Of a DNA stretch of 64,000 nt, positions 13,672 to 23,643 are shown in pieces. The stretch comes from Gordonia jinhuaensis (lineage in GTDB: Bacteria; Actinomycetota; Actinomycetes; Mycobacteriales; Mycobacteriaceae). The translations under genes were made by a program, and so were the position numbers. Within the stretch, counting starts at the first letter, position 1; each line of letters begins with the position of its first letter. The stretch spans positions 156,060 to 220,059 of the forward strand of contig NZ_BMGC01000005.1 in the NCBI RefSeq assembly GCF_014639795.1, given 5' to 3'. The notes below the pieces were generated by a model. It ran no database searches. It was not told the DNA's origin and saw only the letters and a list, made by a program, of their open reading frames with translations.

Positions 13672-14292
13672 TCAGCCGGTTGCCGCATGCGGTTCGGCGA
13701 GCTTCTCCACGTATTTGGCGATGACGTCCACCTCGAGGTTCACCGCGGTGCCCGGCGACGCCGATCCGAGAGTGGTCAGGTCGAGGGTGGTGGGGATCAG
13801 CGACACCTCGAACCAGGGGTTGTCCTCGGCAGGCCCGGACACCGCCGACACGGTGAGAGACACGCCGTCGATGGTGATCGAGCCCTTCTCCACGATGTAG
13901 CGGAAGAGTGCAGCCGGTACGCCGACGCGCACCACGCGCCAGTGTTCAGACGGCGTGACGGACACGATCCGGCCGACGCCGTCGACGTGGCCCTGGACGA
14001 TGTGGCCGCCGAATCGACCACCGGCGGGCATCGCGCGTTCCAGGTTCACCTCCGCGCCGGTGTCGAGGTCGGACAGTGAGCTGCGCGCGAGCGTCTCGTG
14101 CATCACGTCGACGGTGAACTGGTCGGTGGCGGGCTGGTCGACGACCGTCAGGCACACACCGTTCACACAAATCGAGTCGCCGTGTGCCGCGTCCTTGGTG
14201 ACCACGGGTCCGGCGACGGTGAATCGAGCCGAGTCTCCCAGGTCTTCGCGCGACACGATGCGTCCGCGCTCTTCGACGATCCCGGTGAACAT
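13672..14292 (-). CDS. ribE: riboflavin synthase, alpha chain
   Basis: Dismutates two 6,7-dimethyl-8-ribityllumazines into riboflavin; called ribC in M. tuberculosis. The 206-residue protein has the two lumazine-binding repeats: MFTGIVEERG at the N-terminus with ICVNGVCLTV, then GHIVQGHVDG and SITIDGVSLTV in the second half. The start is ATG 14292, preceded by GAGGAGG eight bases upstream; the 15-residue upstream extension lacks conservation. It is the first gene after the FMN riboswitch, so FMN should control it directly. Confidence 0.97.
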   Translation of the reverse strand: MFTGIVEERGRIVSREDLGDSARFTVAGPVVTKDAAHGDSICVNGVCLTVVDQPATDQFTVDVMHETLARSSLSDLDTGAEVNLERAMPAGGRFGGHIVQGHVDGVGRIVSVTPSEHWRVVRVGVPAALFRYIVEKGSITIDGVSLTVSAVSGPAEDNPWFEVSLIPTTLDLTTLGSASPGTAVNLEVDVIAKYVEKLAEPHAATG

Positions 14293-14360
14293 CCCGTCCT
14301 CCTCTTCGGCCATCACGACCCAGGGCGACGAGACCACAGGTGCCAGCCTGCGGAGACGCG

Positions 14361-14500
14361 TTCTCTCTCATCCGGACTATGACCGTCGGCTCCGGGATCG
14401 AACCGGAATCTGCTGTCCCCGGCCATGCCGGGCGCTCGCGGGCTCGACATCTCCGATGCCATCACCGCCGGTGGGGAATCGCACCCCGCCCTGAGAACCT
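14361..14500 (-). promoter_or_regulatory. FMN riboswitch (RFN element) upstream of ribE
   Basis: Read on the minus strand the segment begins aggttctcagggcggggtg, continues with the ccccaccggcggt arm, agcccgcgagc, gcagattccggt and cggagccgacggtcatagtc, and ends cggatgagagagaa. These are the conserved blocks of the FMN aptamer in the right order. It ends 68 bases before the ribE ATG. No clear terminator follows, so control of translation initiation is likely, as in many actinobacteria (inference). Confidence 0.96.
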
Positions 14501-14508
14501 GCACATCG

Positions 14509-14514
14509 ACGCTA
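14509..14514 (-). promoter_or_regulatory. -10 box of the ribE operon promoter
   Basis: TAGCGT on the minus strand fits the actinobacterial TANNNT -10 consensus. A start seven or eight bases downstream falls at about 14501, right at the 5' edge of the FMN aptamer, which supports it. No good -35 match is seen. Confidence 0.55.
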
Positions 14515-14572
14515 GCACAATCTCGCCGCGGTCAGACGCGCGGGCGCACCCGTCGACCCTGGTCAGGGCCCG

Positions 14573-15586
14573 TCATCGGACTCGGATCAGCGTGAGTGCA
14601 ATGTCGTCGCCGAGCACCTGCGAGCCCTCGAGAACGAAATGGTGTGCCTGTGCCAGGGTGGTCACGGTCGGATCGTCGACGGCCGCCGCACCGGCCCCGA
14701 GGACGGTCGGTGCGAGATAGACCTGCAGTGCGTCGACCAGATCGGCGGCCAGGAACGCCCCGACGATGCGGGGGCCGCCCTCGACCTGCACGGCCAGTGC
14801 GTCGCCGGCTGCCGCGAGTGCCTCGCGCGGATCGTGACCACGCACGTGGATCGTGGCGGCCGCATCGGAGAAGATCTGTGCGTCGGGACGGATGTCCCTG
14901 TCGCCGAGGATGATCCGGGTCGGCTGATGGCCGCGCAGACTGCCGTCGGGGTGGCGTGCGGTGAGGGCCGGATCGTCACGTTCGACGGTCCCGGTACCCA
15001 CCACGATCGCGTCGAGCTCGCCGCGGATTTCGTGGACACGCGCACGCGCCACGGGTCCGGTGATCCACTGGCTGGTGCCGTCGGGCGCGGCAATCCTGCC
15101 GTCGAGTGTCGCAGCGAATTTCGCGGTCACATGCGGACGTCCGTGGGCCTGACGAAACAGCCACTCGCGCAACGGCCCTCGCTCGGCGTCGGCGGCACCG
15201 ACACCGCGCGAGACCCGTACGCCGGCGGCGGCGAGACGTTGGGCCCCACCGGAGGCGCGCGGATTGGGGTCGGCGACGGCGAAGACCACACGTGCGATCC
15301 CCGCGTCGATCAGCGCCTCCGAGCACGGTCCGGTGCGTCCGGTGTGATTGCAGGGCTCGAGAGTCACCACCGCGGTACCACCCCGGGCCCGCTCCCCCGC
15401 CTCGCGCAGGGCGTTGATCTCGGCGTGCGGGCCGCCGGCCGGTGAGGTCGACCCCACTCCGGCGATCTCGCCGTCGGCATCGACGACAACGGCGCCGACC
15501 GGCGGGTTCGGGGTGCTCACGCCCCTCGCCGCGCGCGAGGCGTCGATCGCGATGCGCATCAGCGCGTCGTCGTCGAGTGATGTCAT
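14573..15586 (-). CDS. ribD: riboflavin deaminase/reductase RibD (RibG)
   Basis: Carries out the deamination and side-chain reduction of the pyrimidine intermediate of riboflavin synthesis. The N-terminal deaminase domain has the zinc site His54-Ala-Glu56 (GGPHAEINAL) and Cys79/Cys88 (EPCNHTGRTGPC). The C-terminal reductase domain has VTAKFAATLDGRIA and VEGGPRIVGAFL. The start is ATG 15586 (MTSLDDDALM), giving 337 residues; an open frame continues upstream through rpe but is shadow. It lies 22 bases after rpe and upstream of the FMN riboswitch, so it is probably not under direct FMN control. Confidence 0.96.
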   Translation of the reverse strand: MTSLDDDALMRIAIDASRAARGVSTPNPPVGAVVVDADGEIAGVGSTSPAGGPHAEINALREAGERARGGTAVVTLEPCNHTGRTGPCSEALIDAGIARVVFAVADPNPRASGGAQRLAAAGVRVSRGVGAADAERGPLREWLFRQAHGRPHVTAKFAATLDGRIAAPDGTSQWITGPVARARVHEIRGELDAIVVGTGTVERDDPALTARHPDGSLRGHQPTRIILGDRDIRPDAQIFSDAAATIHVRGHDPREALAAAGDALAVQVEGGPRIVGAFLAADLVDALQVYLAPTVLGAGAAAVDDPTVTTLAQAHHFVLEGSQVLGDDIALTLIRVR

Positions 15587-15608
15587 CGGCGGATCCGCTG
15601 ATCGCGGT

Positions 15609-16301
15609 TCAGGATCGGACCGAGGTGACCTGTGCGCGAAGGTTTCGCACCGCGTCGGCGGGATCGGCCGCACTGTAGACGGCCGATCCCGCGACGAAGC
15701 AGTCGACTCCCGCCTCGGCGGCCTGCTCGATGGTGTCGGCATTGATGCCGCCGTCGATCTCGATGAGGATCTGCAACTCACCGGAATCGACCAGCGACCG
15801 CATACGCGTGACCTTGTCGAGCACCTGCGGCATGAAGGACTGTCCGCCGAACCCCGGCTCCACACTCATGACCAGCAGGGTGTCGAACGCCGGGAGGATC
15901 TCCAGGTACGGGTCGAGCGGGGTGTTGGGTTTGATGCTCAGCCCCGCCTTCGCGCCCGCGGCCCGGATGTCCTTGGCCACCGGGACCGGATCGTCGGTGG
16001 CCTCGGCGTGGAAGGTCACGTTGTAGGCGCCGGCCTCGGCGTACGGAGGTGCCCAGCGACCCGGATCGTCGATCATCAGGTGGCAGTCGATCGGGATGTC
16101 GGTGGTCTTGAGGATGCTCTGCACCACCGGCAGTCCCAGCGTGAGATTGGGGACGAAATGCGCGTCCATCACGTCCACGTGCACCCAGTCGGCCCCGCCG
16201 ACCATCCCGTGGCCGCCGATGGCGTCGATCTCATCGGCGAGGTGTGCGAAGTCGGCGGACAGGATCGAGGGGGCGATCATCGGCGGATTCACAGGAGCCA
16301 T
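15609..16301 (-). CDS. rpe: ribulose-phosphate 3-epimerase
   Basis: Interconverts ribulose 5-phosphate and xylulose 5-phosphate in the pentose phosphate pathway. The 230-residue TIM barrel has [13 protein letters not shown], the metal/catalytic segment [36 protein letters not shown] and [11 protein letters not shown]. The start at 16301 gives seven residues before MIAPSIL; an ATG at 16280 is an alternative. It lies between rsmB and ribD; ribulose 5-phosphate is also the substrate of the RibB half of RibBA. Confidence 0.97.
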   Translation of the reverse strand: MAPVNPPMIAPSILSADFAHLADEIDAIGGHGMVGGADWVHVDVMDAHFVPNLTLGLPVVQSILKTTDIPIDCHLMIDDPGRWAPPYAEAGAYNVTFHAEATDDPVPVAKDIRAAGAKAGLSIKPNTPLDPYLEILPAFDTLLVMSVEPGFGGQSFMPQVLDKVTRMRSLVDSGELQILIEIDGGINADTIEQAAEAGVDCFVAGSAVYSAADPADAVRNLRAQVTSVRS

Positions 16302-16325
16302 GCCGCAGAAGTCTAGTGCGCCGAC

Positions 16326-17756
16326 TCAGCGTTTCCGCAGTGCTGCCAGGAACATGGCGTCGGTGCCGTGCACATGCGGCCACAGCTGCACATACGGCCC
16401 GTCGCCCAGATTGTCGGCCGGGACGTAGGCGCGCGCATCGAGCACCTCGACGTCATCACGGTCGGCGACCGCGTCGACGATGTCGACGGTCTCGGCGCGA
16501 TGCGGGGAACAGGTGGAGTACACCACGACACCACCGGGCCGGACGAGATCGAGCGCGGAATCGAGCAGCTGCCGCTGCAATCCCACCAACTCCGCGACGT
16601 CACCGGGTTGCCGGCGCCACCGTGCCTCGGGTCGACGGCGCAACGAGCCGAGTCCGGTACACGGAGCATCGAGCAGGACGCGGTCATACCCCTCGGTCAG
16701 ATGGGGGTCGCGGCCGTCGGCGACATGCACGGTCACCGGCAGCCCATCGACGGCCCGGCGGATGAGATCGGCGCGATGAGGTGCGATCTCGACCGCGTCG
16801 ACACGTGCGCCGTCGATGTCGGCGAGTGCGCCGATCATCGCGGCCTTGCCGCCGGGTCCGGCGCACAGATCCAGCCAGCGCCCCGTGTCCTCGCCGTCGA
16901 CGTCGGCCACGGTCACCGCTCGCGCGACCAGCTGGCTGCCCTCGTCCTGCACTCCGGCCAGCCCGTCGCGCACCGGGTCGAGCTTTCCGGGGTCCCCGCC
17001 GTCGAGGTACACCCCGTAGGGCGAATACCGCGCCTGCTCGCCGCCGGTGGTCAGCGCGAGTTCCTCGGCGGTGATCAGTCCGGGCCGTGCGGCCAGGTGA
17101 ACCAGCGGCCGGTCGTCGTCGGCCGCGAGCAGTGCCTGCAGCTGCCCGAGCGATCCGCCGAGTGCGTCGAGGAAGGCCGCAGCGATCCACCGCGGATGGG
17201 CGTAGCGGAAAGCCAGATGCCCCACCGGGTCCTCACCCATCGAGGGGGCGAGAGTGTCGGTCCACAGCTCCTCGTCCTTCTGGGCGATCTTGCGCAGCAC
17301 CGCGTTACAGAACCCGGCCGGCCCCTGCCCCATCTCCGATCGGATCAGGTCCACCGAGGTGGAGACGGCGGCGTGCGGTTCAACTCGGGTGCGCAGCAAT
17401 TGATAGGCGCCCAGGCGCAGCACGTCGAGGACGGGACCGTCGATCTCGGCGACCGGGCGGTTGGCCGCAGCGGCGATGATCCTGTCCAGGACACCCATCG
17501 CACGCGCGGTCCCGTAGGTCAGCTCGGTCGCGAACGCCGCATCCCGACCCGTGATGTGGCGCTCGCGCAACATCTTCGGGAGCACCAGATTGGCGTAGGC
17601 ATCGCGTTCGCGCACCGCCCGCAGCACGTCGCGGGCCGCGGCACGCGGTTCGTCGACGGCCTTGTCGCGCACATACGCAGGCTTGTCGCGCGCTGACTTC
17701 TCCCGGGCCGGCTTCTCGCGCGCGGACCCGGCACGCGGTGCTCGGCGATCACTCAT
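16326..17756 (-). CDS. rsmB: 16S rRNA (cytosine-967-C5) methyltransferase, RsmB/Fmu
   Basis: SAM-dependent m5C methyltransferase of 16S rRNA. A Lys/Arg-rich, repetitive N-terminal stretch ([16 protein letters not shown]) leads into a NusB-like RNA-binding domain (about 40-170), then a Rossmann methyltransferase domain. The latter has [14 protein letters not shown], the first catalytic cysteine region [19 protein letters not shown] and the nucleophile motif YSTCSPH. At 476 residues it is normal for actinobacteria. It starts four bases inside the fmt stop (ATGA). Confidence 0.96.
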   Translation of the reverse strand: MSDRRAPRAGSAREKPAREKSARDKPAYVRDKAVDEPRAAARDVLRAVRERDAYANLVLPKMLRERHITGRDAAFATELTYGTARAMGVLDRIIAAAANRPVAEIDGPVLDVLRLGAYQLLRTRVEPHAAVSTSVDLIRSEMGQGPAGFCNAVLRKIAQKDEELWTDTLAPSMGEDPVGHLAFRYAHPRWIAAAFLDALGGSLGQLQALLAADDDRPLVHLAARPGLITAEELALTTGGEQARYSPYGVYLDGGDPGKLDPVRDGLAGVQDEGSQLVARAVTVADVDGEDTGRWLDLCAGPGGKAAMIGALADIDGARVDAVEIAPHRADLIRRAVDGLPVTVHVADGRDPHLTEGYDRVLLDAPCTGLGSLRRRPEARWRRQPGDVAELVGLQRQLLDSALDLVRPGGVVVYSTCSPHRAETVDIVDAVADRDDVEVLDARAYVPADNLGDGPYVQLWPHVHGTDAMFLAALRKR

Positions 17757-18679
17757 GACAGCACCGCACCGTCGGTGAGATGAGCGCCGCGCGCCCAGTC
17801 GGCAGCCGACATCGCCTTCTTGCCGGGCGGTTGCACGTCACCCAGGGCCACGGCGCCGCCCCCGGTGCCGACGATCACCGACTTCTTGGTCACCGCCACG
17901 ACGCCCGGTGGCAGCGGATCGTGGTCGGCACGGTTCACCGGGCCGACCTTGATCCTGGTGTCCCCCAGCATCGTCCACGCGCCGGGTTCGTCGGTCATCG
18001 CGCGGATGTGGCGGTCCACGATGTGGTCGGGCAACGACCAGTTGACCCGAGCGGCCTCGACGCTGATCTTCGGCGCATGACTGATCCCGTCGGTCGACTG
18101 GGGCACCGGGGCGAGTTCACCGTCCTCGATGCCGTCGAGGGTGCGGACGAGCAGTTCGGCTCCGATCACCGACAGCCGGTCGAGCAGTGACGTCGCCGTG
18201 TCCTCGGCCGCGATCTTCTCGGTGACTACGCCGTACACCGGGCCGGTGTCCAGCCCGCGTTCGATCTCGAATGTGCTCGCCCCGGTGACCTCGTCACCCG
18301 CGGCGATCGCCGCCTGCACGGGTGCGGCGCCGCGCCATGCGGGCAGCAGCGAGAAATGCAGGTTGATCCAGCCGTGCGCCGGTACCACCAGCAGATCCGG
18401 AGTGATGAGTCCGCCGTAGGCCACCACCGGGCAGCAGTCCGGAGCCCACCGGCTCAGCGCCTCGCTCACCTCGGGGTCGGACACCCGGGCGGGGGTGAGC
18501 ACCTCGATGGCGTGTTCGTGTGCGACCTCCTTGACGGGCGAGGGGCGCAGTGTGCGACCGCGGCCCGAGCGTGCATCGGGTCGTGTCAGCACCCCTGCCA
18601 CGTGGTGGCGTTCGGAGGCGATGAGCGCGCGCAGAGCGGGGACGGCAGCCGCCGGAGTGCCCGCGAAGACCAGCCTCAT
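17753..18679 (-). CDS. fmt: methionyl-tRNA formyltransferase
   Basis: Formylates initiator Met-tRNA using 10-formyltetrahydrofolate. The 308-residue protein has [16 protein letters not shown] at the N-terminus and the catalytic Asn-His region [21 protein letters not shown], then a C-terminal OB-type tRNA-binding domain ([10 protein letters not shown] onward). The start is ATG 18679 with GGGAG a few bases upstream; a 37-residue upstream extension is rejected. It is coupled to rsmB by a 4-base overlap and follows priA, a common order. Confidence 0.97.
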   Translation of the reverse strand: MRLVFAGTPAAAVPALRALIASERHHVAGVLTRPDARSGRGRTLRPSPVKEVAHEHAIEVLTPARVSDPEVSEALSRWAPDCCPVVAYGGLITPDLLVVPAHGWINLHFSLLPAWRGAAPVQAAIAAGDEVTGASTFEIERGLDTGPVYGVVTEKIAAEDTATSLLDRLSVIGAELLVRTLDGIEDGELAPVPQSTDGISHAPKISVEAARVNWSLPDHIVDRHIRAMTDEPGAWTMLGDTRIKVGPVNRADHDPLPPGVVAVTKKSVIVGTGGGAVALGDVQPPGKKAMSAADWARGAHLTDGAVLS

Positions 18680-18802
18680 GGCCGCGCTCCCGCCGTCGAT
18701 ACCCGTCGTCGACGTGTCTGATGAGGGGTAGGCGGGCGGGAGGTCGTCGCGCAGCAGCAATCCACGACATGCAAGCCTACCGGGGCGCATCCACGGCCCC
18801 GG

Positions 18803-20914
18803 TCAGCCGATATGCGGCGGATCCACCTGTACGCGCAGCGGTGCCGGATCGCGCACCGCACCGCGGTGGATCTGCGCCGCCCGCAGCGCCTCGGCCAGTG
18901 CCCGGCCGTGTCGTCGCGGCACGCGCAGCAGGATCCGCTCGACATCGGCGGCGTCGTCGAGTCCCGCGGGGCGGCGGGCACCCGCCGGGAGTTCCACCGG
19001 GCCGAGCACGTCCGCGTCGGCCGGCAACCCGATCGTGTCCACGAAGTCGGTTACGGTGCGCGCCGCACCGTCCACCGAGGCCATCGTCACCGCCGGCGGA
19101 AATCCCAGCACCTCGCGGTCCCGGATCTCGCGCGCGGCGAAACCGGCCGGATCCCAGCGGATCACGGCCTGCACCGGAGACAGTGCGGCGTCGGCGACGA
19201 TCACCACTTCCCCGCCCTGTCCGCGCCGCCGGGTGGCGGTGGCGACAGCGAGCCAGCGCCGGACCGCCTCCTCACCGGCGCGCAGGTCGGCGCGCCCGAG
19301 CTGGGATCGGGTGTCGAGCACGATCGCCGCCCCGTACCCCTGCGGCGCCGTCGGTTCTGCGCCGGGGGTGGCGACCACCAGCCGCGCCCCCGCCTCGACC
19401 GCGTCGACCACGCGGTCACCGCCTGAGGTCGTCACCGCGACCCCGGGGAAGGCGCGACCGAGTTCCTCGGCGGTGCGGCGCGCGCCGGTGACCGCCGCCC
19501 GTACCTGCTGGCCCCCGCACTCGACACAGCGGAAATGCGGCTCTGGGCGACCGCACCACCGGCATTCCAGCGCGATCGCCTGGGGCCCGGTGGACTGCAG
19601 CGGGCCGTGGCAGTGCCGGCAACGCGCGGGTGTGTAACAGCGCGCACAGCTCAGTGAGGGCTGATATCCGCGGCGTGGCACCGAGAACAGCACCGGTTCG
19701 TCCCGGCCCAGAGCGGCGCGGGCTGCGCGGAAGGCCACGTCGGGGATGCGGGCGGCATGGGCCAGCGGATCACCGGCCACCCGGACGTCGTGATCGTCGA
19801 GGGCGGTGACCCGGGGGGCGCGGTCGCGGATCACCGCCCTCGACGCGGTGATCGAATGCGCCCAGCCGGCCTCGACGAGGCTGTGGGCGTCGGTGGTGCG
19901 GGTGTGTCCGCCGATCATCAGCGCGCTACGGGCGCGGTGGCTGCGCAGCACGGCGACCTCGCGCGGGTGCGGATACGGTGCGCGCGGTTCGATCAGGCTG
20001 TCGTCGCCGTCGTCCCACACCACGATGAGTCCGAGGTCGTGTACCGGCGCGAAGACGGCGCTGCGCGTGCCGACCACCACGAGCGACTGTCCGCGCAACA
20101 CGCGCAGCCAGCGCCGATAGCGTGCGGTCGGGCCGAGTCCGGCCGACAGCGCGACCACCGCCTCGGCGCCGAGCGCCTCGACGCAGGCCTTCTCGAGCCG
20201 GTCGAGGTCGCGCTGGTCGGGAACCACGATCACCACACCGCGGCCCTGACCGCAGACCACTGCGGACAACTCGGCGAGGCGGGCGGGCCAGTCCTCCCCC
20301 GGCGCCGCGTCGAACACCGCCCGCGGGGCTGTTCCCGCCGCGAGCGCGTCGACGAAGGCCGAACCCGCCTCGTAGGTCTCCCGCCATGCCGACAGATCCG
20401 GTGCTGCCGGTGCGGCGACGGCGGCATGCACCACCGGTTCGGTCTCTGTGCGGCCGTGCCGGGGTGGCACGGCCATCCGCAGCACATCCGACATGGTCCC
20501 CGCGTAGCGGTCGGCGACCGCACGGCAGACGGCGGCGATCTCCTCGGTGAGCACACGTTCGGCGGACACCACCCGGTCGAGCCAGGCCAGTGCGCCGTCG
20601 TGGTCGGTGTCGTCGCGGCGTTCGAGGAGATAGCCGTCGACCAGCCGACCCGCGAATCGCACGCGTACGCGTACGCCGGGTTGCGCGATCTCGTCGAGAT
20701 CGGTGTCGACGAGGTAGTCGAAGGGCCGGTCGAGGTGCGAGAGGCCCAGCATCGGCAGCACCCTCGCGACCGGGCGATGGGGGGCTGGTGTCCGCGCCCC
20801 GCGCCGCGCGCCGCCTACTGCGCGCGAGCTCGCGGGCAGGCCGGAGGCACCCGGCGCGCGAGTCTTCGACGAGCTGCCCTGCGAGGAGCCGGTCTCCGAG
20901 AACGAGCTGGTCAC
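18803..20914 (-). CDS. priA: replication restart protein PriA, helicase motifs lost
   Basis: Primosomal protein N' family, which in E. coli reloads the replisome at stalled forks. From the GTG at 20914 it is 703 residues. The 3'-DNA-binding domain is intact (PMLGLSHLDRPFDYLV, about 54-69), as are the eight zinc-binding cysteines (423, 426, 432, 435, 451, 454, 463, 466). The Walker A GxGKT is replaced by DAAPGEDWPA near 202-211 and the DEAH box by WDDGDD near 300, so ATPase/helicase activity is unlikely. This loss is known for actinobacterial PriA. An open frame extends into metK and is shadow. It lies 34 bases after metK. Confidence 0.93.
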   Translation of the reverse strand: MTSSFSETGSSQGSSSKTRAPGASGLPASSRAVGGARRGARTPAPHRPVARVLPMLGLSHLDRPFDYLVDTDLDEIAQPGVRVRVRFAGRLVDGYLLERRDDTDHDGALAWLDRVVSAERVLTEEIAAVCRAVADRYAGTMSDVLRMAVPPRHGRTETEPVVHAAVAAPAAPDLSAWRETYEAGSAFVDALAAGTAPRAVFDAAPGEDWPARLAELSAVVCGQGRGVVIVVPDQRDLDRLEKACVEALGAEAVVALSAGLGPTARYRRWLRVLRGQSLVVVGTRSAVFAPVHDLGLIVVWDDGDDSLIEPRAPYPHPREVAVLRSHRARSALMIGGHTRTTDAHSLVEAGWAHSITASRAVIRDRAPRVTALDDHDVRVAGDPLAHAARIPDVAFRAARAALGRDEPVLFSVPRRGYQPSLSCARCYTPARCRHCHGPLQSTGPQAIALECRWCGRPEPHFRCVECGGQQVRAAVTGARRTAEELGRAFPGVAVTTSGGDRVVDAVEAGARLVVATPGAEPTAPQGYGAAIVLDTRSQLGRADLRAGEEAVRRWLAVATATRRRGQGGEVVIVADAALSPVQAVIRWDPAGFAAREIRDREVLGFPPAVTMASVDGAARTVTDFVDTIGLPADADVLGPVELPAGARRPAGLDDAADVERILLRVPRRHGRALAEALRAAQIHRGAVRDPAPLRVQVDPPHIG

Positions 20915-20948
20915 CGGCGTAGCGCGGTCATCCGCCCGCCGCGGGGGT

Positions 20949-22169
20949 TCACAGCCCGGCGGCGGCCCGGAGCTTGTCGGCTCGGTCGGTGCGCTCCCAC
21001 GGCAGATCGATGTCGGTGCGGCCGAAGTGTCCGTAGGCGGCGGTCGGAGCGTAGATCGGCCGCAGCAGGTCCAGGTCGCGGATGATCGCGCCCGGGCGCA
21101 GGTCGAAAACCTCCGAGATGGCCTTCTGGATGACGGCCGGATCGGTGGCCTCGGTACCGAAGGTCTCGACGAACAGGCCCACGGGCGCTGCCTTGCCGAT
21201 GGCGTAGGCCACCTGGACCTCGATGCGCTTGGCGAGTCCGGCCGCGATCGCGTTCTTGGCGACCCAGCGCATGGCATAGGCGGCCGAGCGGTCCACCTTC
21301 GAGGGATCCTTGCCCGAGAAGGCGCCACCGCCGTGACGGGCCATGCCGCCGTAGGTGTCGACGATGATCTTGCGGCCGGTCAGCCCGGCATCGCCCATCG
21401 GTCCACCGAGCACGAACTTGCCGGTCGGGTTGACCAGCAGGCGCGGATCCGAGGTGTCGAGGCCGTCGACGGTGAACTCCTCGAACACCGGCTGCAGCAC
21501 ATTCGCGCGGATGTCGGGGGTGAGGAGGTTGTCGAGGTCGATGTCGGCGGCGTGCTGGGTCGACAGGACGACGGTGTCCAGACGCACCGGCTGGTCACCG
21601 CGGTACTCGATGGTCACCTGGGTCTTGCCGTCCGGGCGCAGGTACGGCAGCCGGCCGGTCTTGCGCACCTCGGTCAGACGTCGCGACAGCCGATGTGCGA
21701 GTGCGATCGGCACCGGCATGTACTCCGGGGTCTCGTCGGTGGCATAGCCGAACATCAAGCCCTGGTCGCCGGCACCCTGGCTGGCGATCTGGTCTTCGGT
21801 GATGCCGTCCACGCGGTGCTCGTGGGAGGTGTCGACACCCTGGGCGATGTCGGGCGACTGGGCGCCGATCGCCACGTTCACTCCGCACGAGTTGCCGTCG
21901 AAACCCTTGGCCGACGAGTCATAGCCGATCTCGAGGACCTTCTCGCGGACGATCTTGGGGATGTCGACGTAGGCCTCGGTGGTCACCTCACCGGCGACGT
22001 GCACCTGGCCCGTGGTCACGAGTGTCTCCACCGCCACGCGGGCACGCGGATCCTGGGCGAGCATCTCGTCGAGGATCGAGTCGCTGATCGCGTCACAGAT
22101 CTTGTCGGGGTGCCCTTCGGTGACGGACTCACTCGTGAACAGTCGTGACGCAGAACCGGTGACGGTCAT
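20949..22169 (-). CDS. metK: S-adenosylmethionine synthase
   Basis: Makes S-adenosylmethionine from methionine and ATP; a cytosolic tetramer. The 406-residue protein has [18 protein letters not shown], the hexapeptide region [12 protein letters not shown], the phosphate loop [16 protein letters not shown] and the C-terminal RTDIDLPWE. The start is ATG 22169 ([11 protein letters not shown]) preceded by GAGAGGAC; the longer upstream frame is rejected. Two TAGGTT-containing direct repeats about 115 bases upstream may be promoter elements. No SAM riboswitch is visible. Confidence 0.98.
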   Translation of the reverse strand: MTVTGSASRLFTSESVTEGHPDKICDAISDSILDEMLAQDPRARVAVETLVTTGQVHVAGEVTTEAYVDIPKIVREKVLEIGYDSSAKGFDGNSCGVNVAIGAQSPDIAQGVDTSHEHRVDGITEDQIASQGAGDQGLMFGYATDETPEYMPVPIALAHRLSRRLTEVRKTGRLPYLRPDGKTQVTIEYRGDQPVRLDTVVLSTQHAADIDLDNLLTPDIRANVLQPVFEEFTVDGLDTSDPRLLVNPTGKFVLGGPMGDAGLTGRKIIVDTYGGMARHGGGAFSGKDPSKVDRSAAYAMRWVAKNAIAAGLAKRIEVQVAYAIGKAAPVGLFVETFGTEATDPAVIQKAISEVFDLRPGAIIRDLDLLRPIYAPTAAYGHFGRTDIDLPWERTDRADKLRAAAGL

Positions 22170-22279
22170 CGTGTCCTCTCGGAATGAAGCGGAATACTCG
22201 TCGGAAATCGTTCGATCGCGGCGGCGGGTGTCGTCATCAGCGCGGTGCGGACGCGGACACCCGGTCAAGCCGACATATG

Positions 22280-22310
22280 AACCTACACGCGGGTCAACCT
22301 ACACACGCGG
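22280..22310. repeat. direct repeat upstream of metK
   Basis: aacctacacgcggg (from 22280) and aacctacacacgcgg (from 22296) form an imperfect direct repeat with a 16-base period. Each contains TAGGTT on the minus strand, a possible -10 box. It may be a promoter or operator of metK; function is unproven. Confidence 0.5.
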
Positions 22311-22396
22311 TGTGACGCGGGGCCACAGCAGGTTCGACAGGCCACAGCGGTGTGGGCTGCCGGCGCGGTGCGCGTGGCCGGCCGGGTGCTGCCGGG

Positions 22397-23632
22397 TCAG
22401 CCAGAGCTAGTGGGCAACAGCGGCGTCACCGCGTCAAGGATTCTGGTCGCCATGAGTGTTTTGGTTCCCAACGGCAGCGCGGTCTCGTGGCCGTCCGCGG
22501 TGAGGATCCAGCCGGTGTTGTCGTCGGTGCCGAACGCCTTGCCGTCCCCCACCGCGTTCACCACGAGCAGATCGCATCCCTTACGCGCGAGCTTCTCGCG
22601 GCCGTGATCGAGGACTCCACCGTTCTCGTCACCGGTCTCGGCGGCGAATCCCACCAGCACGGTCTCCGACGACAGTTCGCCGGCCGAACGTGCCGTCACC
22701 AGCTCGCGCAGGATGTCGGGGTTGGTGGTCAGCTCGATCGGATCGGGGTCGGTGCCCTTCTTCTTGATCTTGGAATCGGAGAAGTTGACCGGGCGGAAGT
22801 CGGCTACTGCTGCGGCCATGATCACCACGTCGGCGTCGACGGCACGTTTGCGCATCTCGGCCGCGAGATCCTCGGCCGTCCTGATGCGAACGAGTTCGAC
22901 CGCGGCGGGCGGGGCGAGGTCGGCGACCGAGCCGGCGACCAGTGTCACCTCGGCGCCCCGCTGGGCGGCGGCACGGGCGAGGGCATAACCCTGTTTGCCC
23001 GAGCTGCGGTTGCCCAGATACCGCACGGGGTCGAGCGGTTCGCGGGTGCCGCCGGCACTGACCACCATCTTCACCCCGGTCAAGTCGCGGGGGAAGGCGT
23101 CGCGGCGGGCCAGCAGTACCTCTCCGAGCAGCGAGATCTCCTGCGGGTCGGGCAGCCGGCCCGATCCGGTGTCGGGCCCGGTGAGCCGTCCGGCGGCCGG
23201 AGTGATGACGGTCGCGCCGTCGGCACGCAGCGTCGCCACATTGCGCTGGGTGGCCGGATGCTCCCACATCTCGGTGTGCATCGCCGGCACGTACATGACC
23301 GGGCAGGTCGCGGTGAGCAGCGATGCGGTGAGCAGATCGTCGGCGCGGCCGTCAGCGGCGCGCGACATCAGATCGGCGGTCGCCGGCGCGACGATCACCA
23401 GGTCGGCGTGGCGTCCGAGCTGGACGTGGGCGACCTCGTCGACGGCGGAGAACACATCCGCGGACACCGGATGTCCGCTCAGTGCCTCGAATGTCGCCGC
23501 GCCGACGAATCCGAGCGCGGCGCGCGTGGGGATCACGCGGACATCATGCCCGGATTCGGTGAAGTGACGGATGACCGAGCAGACCTTGTAGGCGGCGATC
23601 CCGCCGCCGACTCCGATGATGATCCTGCTCAC
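22397..23632 (-). CDS. coaBC: phosphopantothenoylcysteine decarboxylase/synthetase
   Basis: Two-domain coenzyme A enzyme (Dfp). The N-terminal flavoprotein CoaC half shows IIIGVGGGIAAYK, the conserved-His region AVDEVAHVQLGRHADLVIVAPAT (cited by its first residues) and PAMHTEMWEHPATQRN. The C-terminal CoaB half has VVSAGGTREPLDPVRYLGNRSSGKQGYA and TTNPDILREL. From GTG 23632 it is 411 residues, 11 bases after the rpoZ stop. The upstream continuation of the frame runs antisense-free through rpoZ and is shadow. Neighbours gmk-rpoZ-coaBC-metK-priA form a classic actinobacterial run. Confidence 0.96.
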   Translation of the reverse strand: MSRIIIGVGGGIAAYKVCSVIRHFTESGHDVRVIPTRAALGFVGAATFEALSGHPVSADVFSAVDEVAHVQLGRHADLVIVAPATADLMSRAADGRADDLLTASLLTATCPVMYVPAMHTEMWEHPATQRNVATLRADGATVITPAAGRLTGPDTGSGRLPDPQEISLLGEVLLARRDAFPRDLTGVKMVVSAGGTREPLDPVRYLGNRSSGKQGYALARAAAQRGAEVTLVAGSVADLAPPAAVELVRIRTAEDLAAEMRKRAVDADVVIMAAAVADFRPVNFSDSKIKKKGTDPDPIELTTNPDILRELVTARSAGELSSETVLVGFAAETGDENGGVLDHGREKLARKGCDLLVVNAVGDGKAFGTDDNTGWILTADGHETALPLGTKTLMATRILDAVTPLLPTSSG

Positions 23633-23643
23633 GCCGGTGAGCC

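Noticed and set aside
22170..22396. SAM riboswitch upstream of metK
   Set aside because: I looked for SAM-IV or SAM-I type conserved blocks on the minus strand and saw none; only a direct repeat is present.
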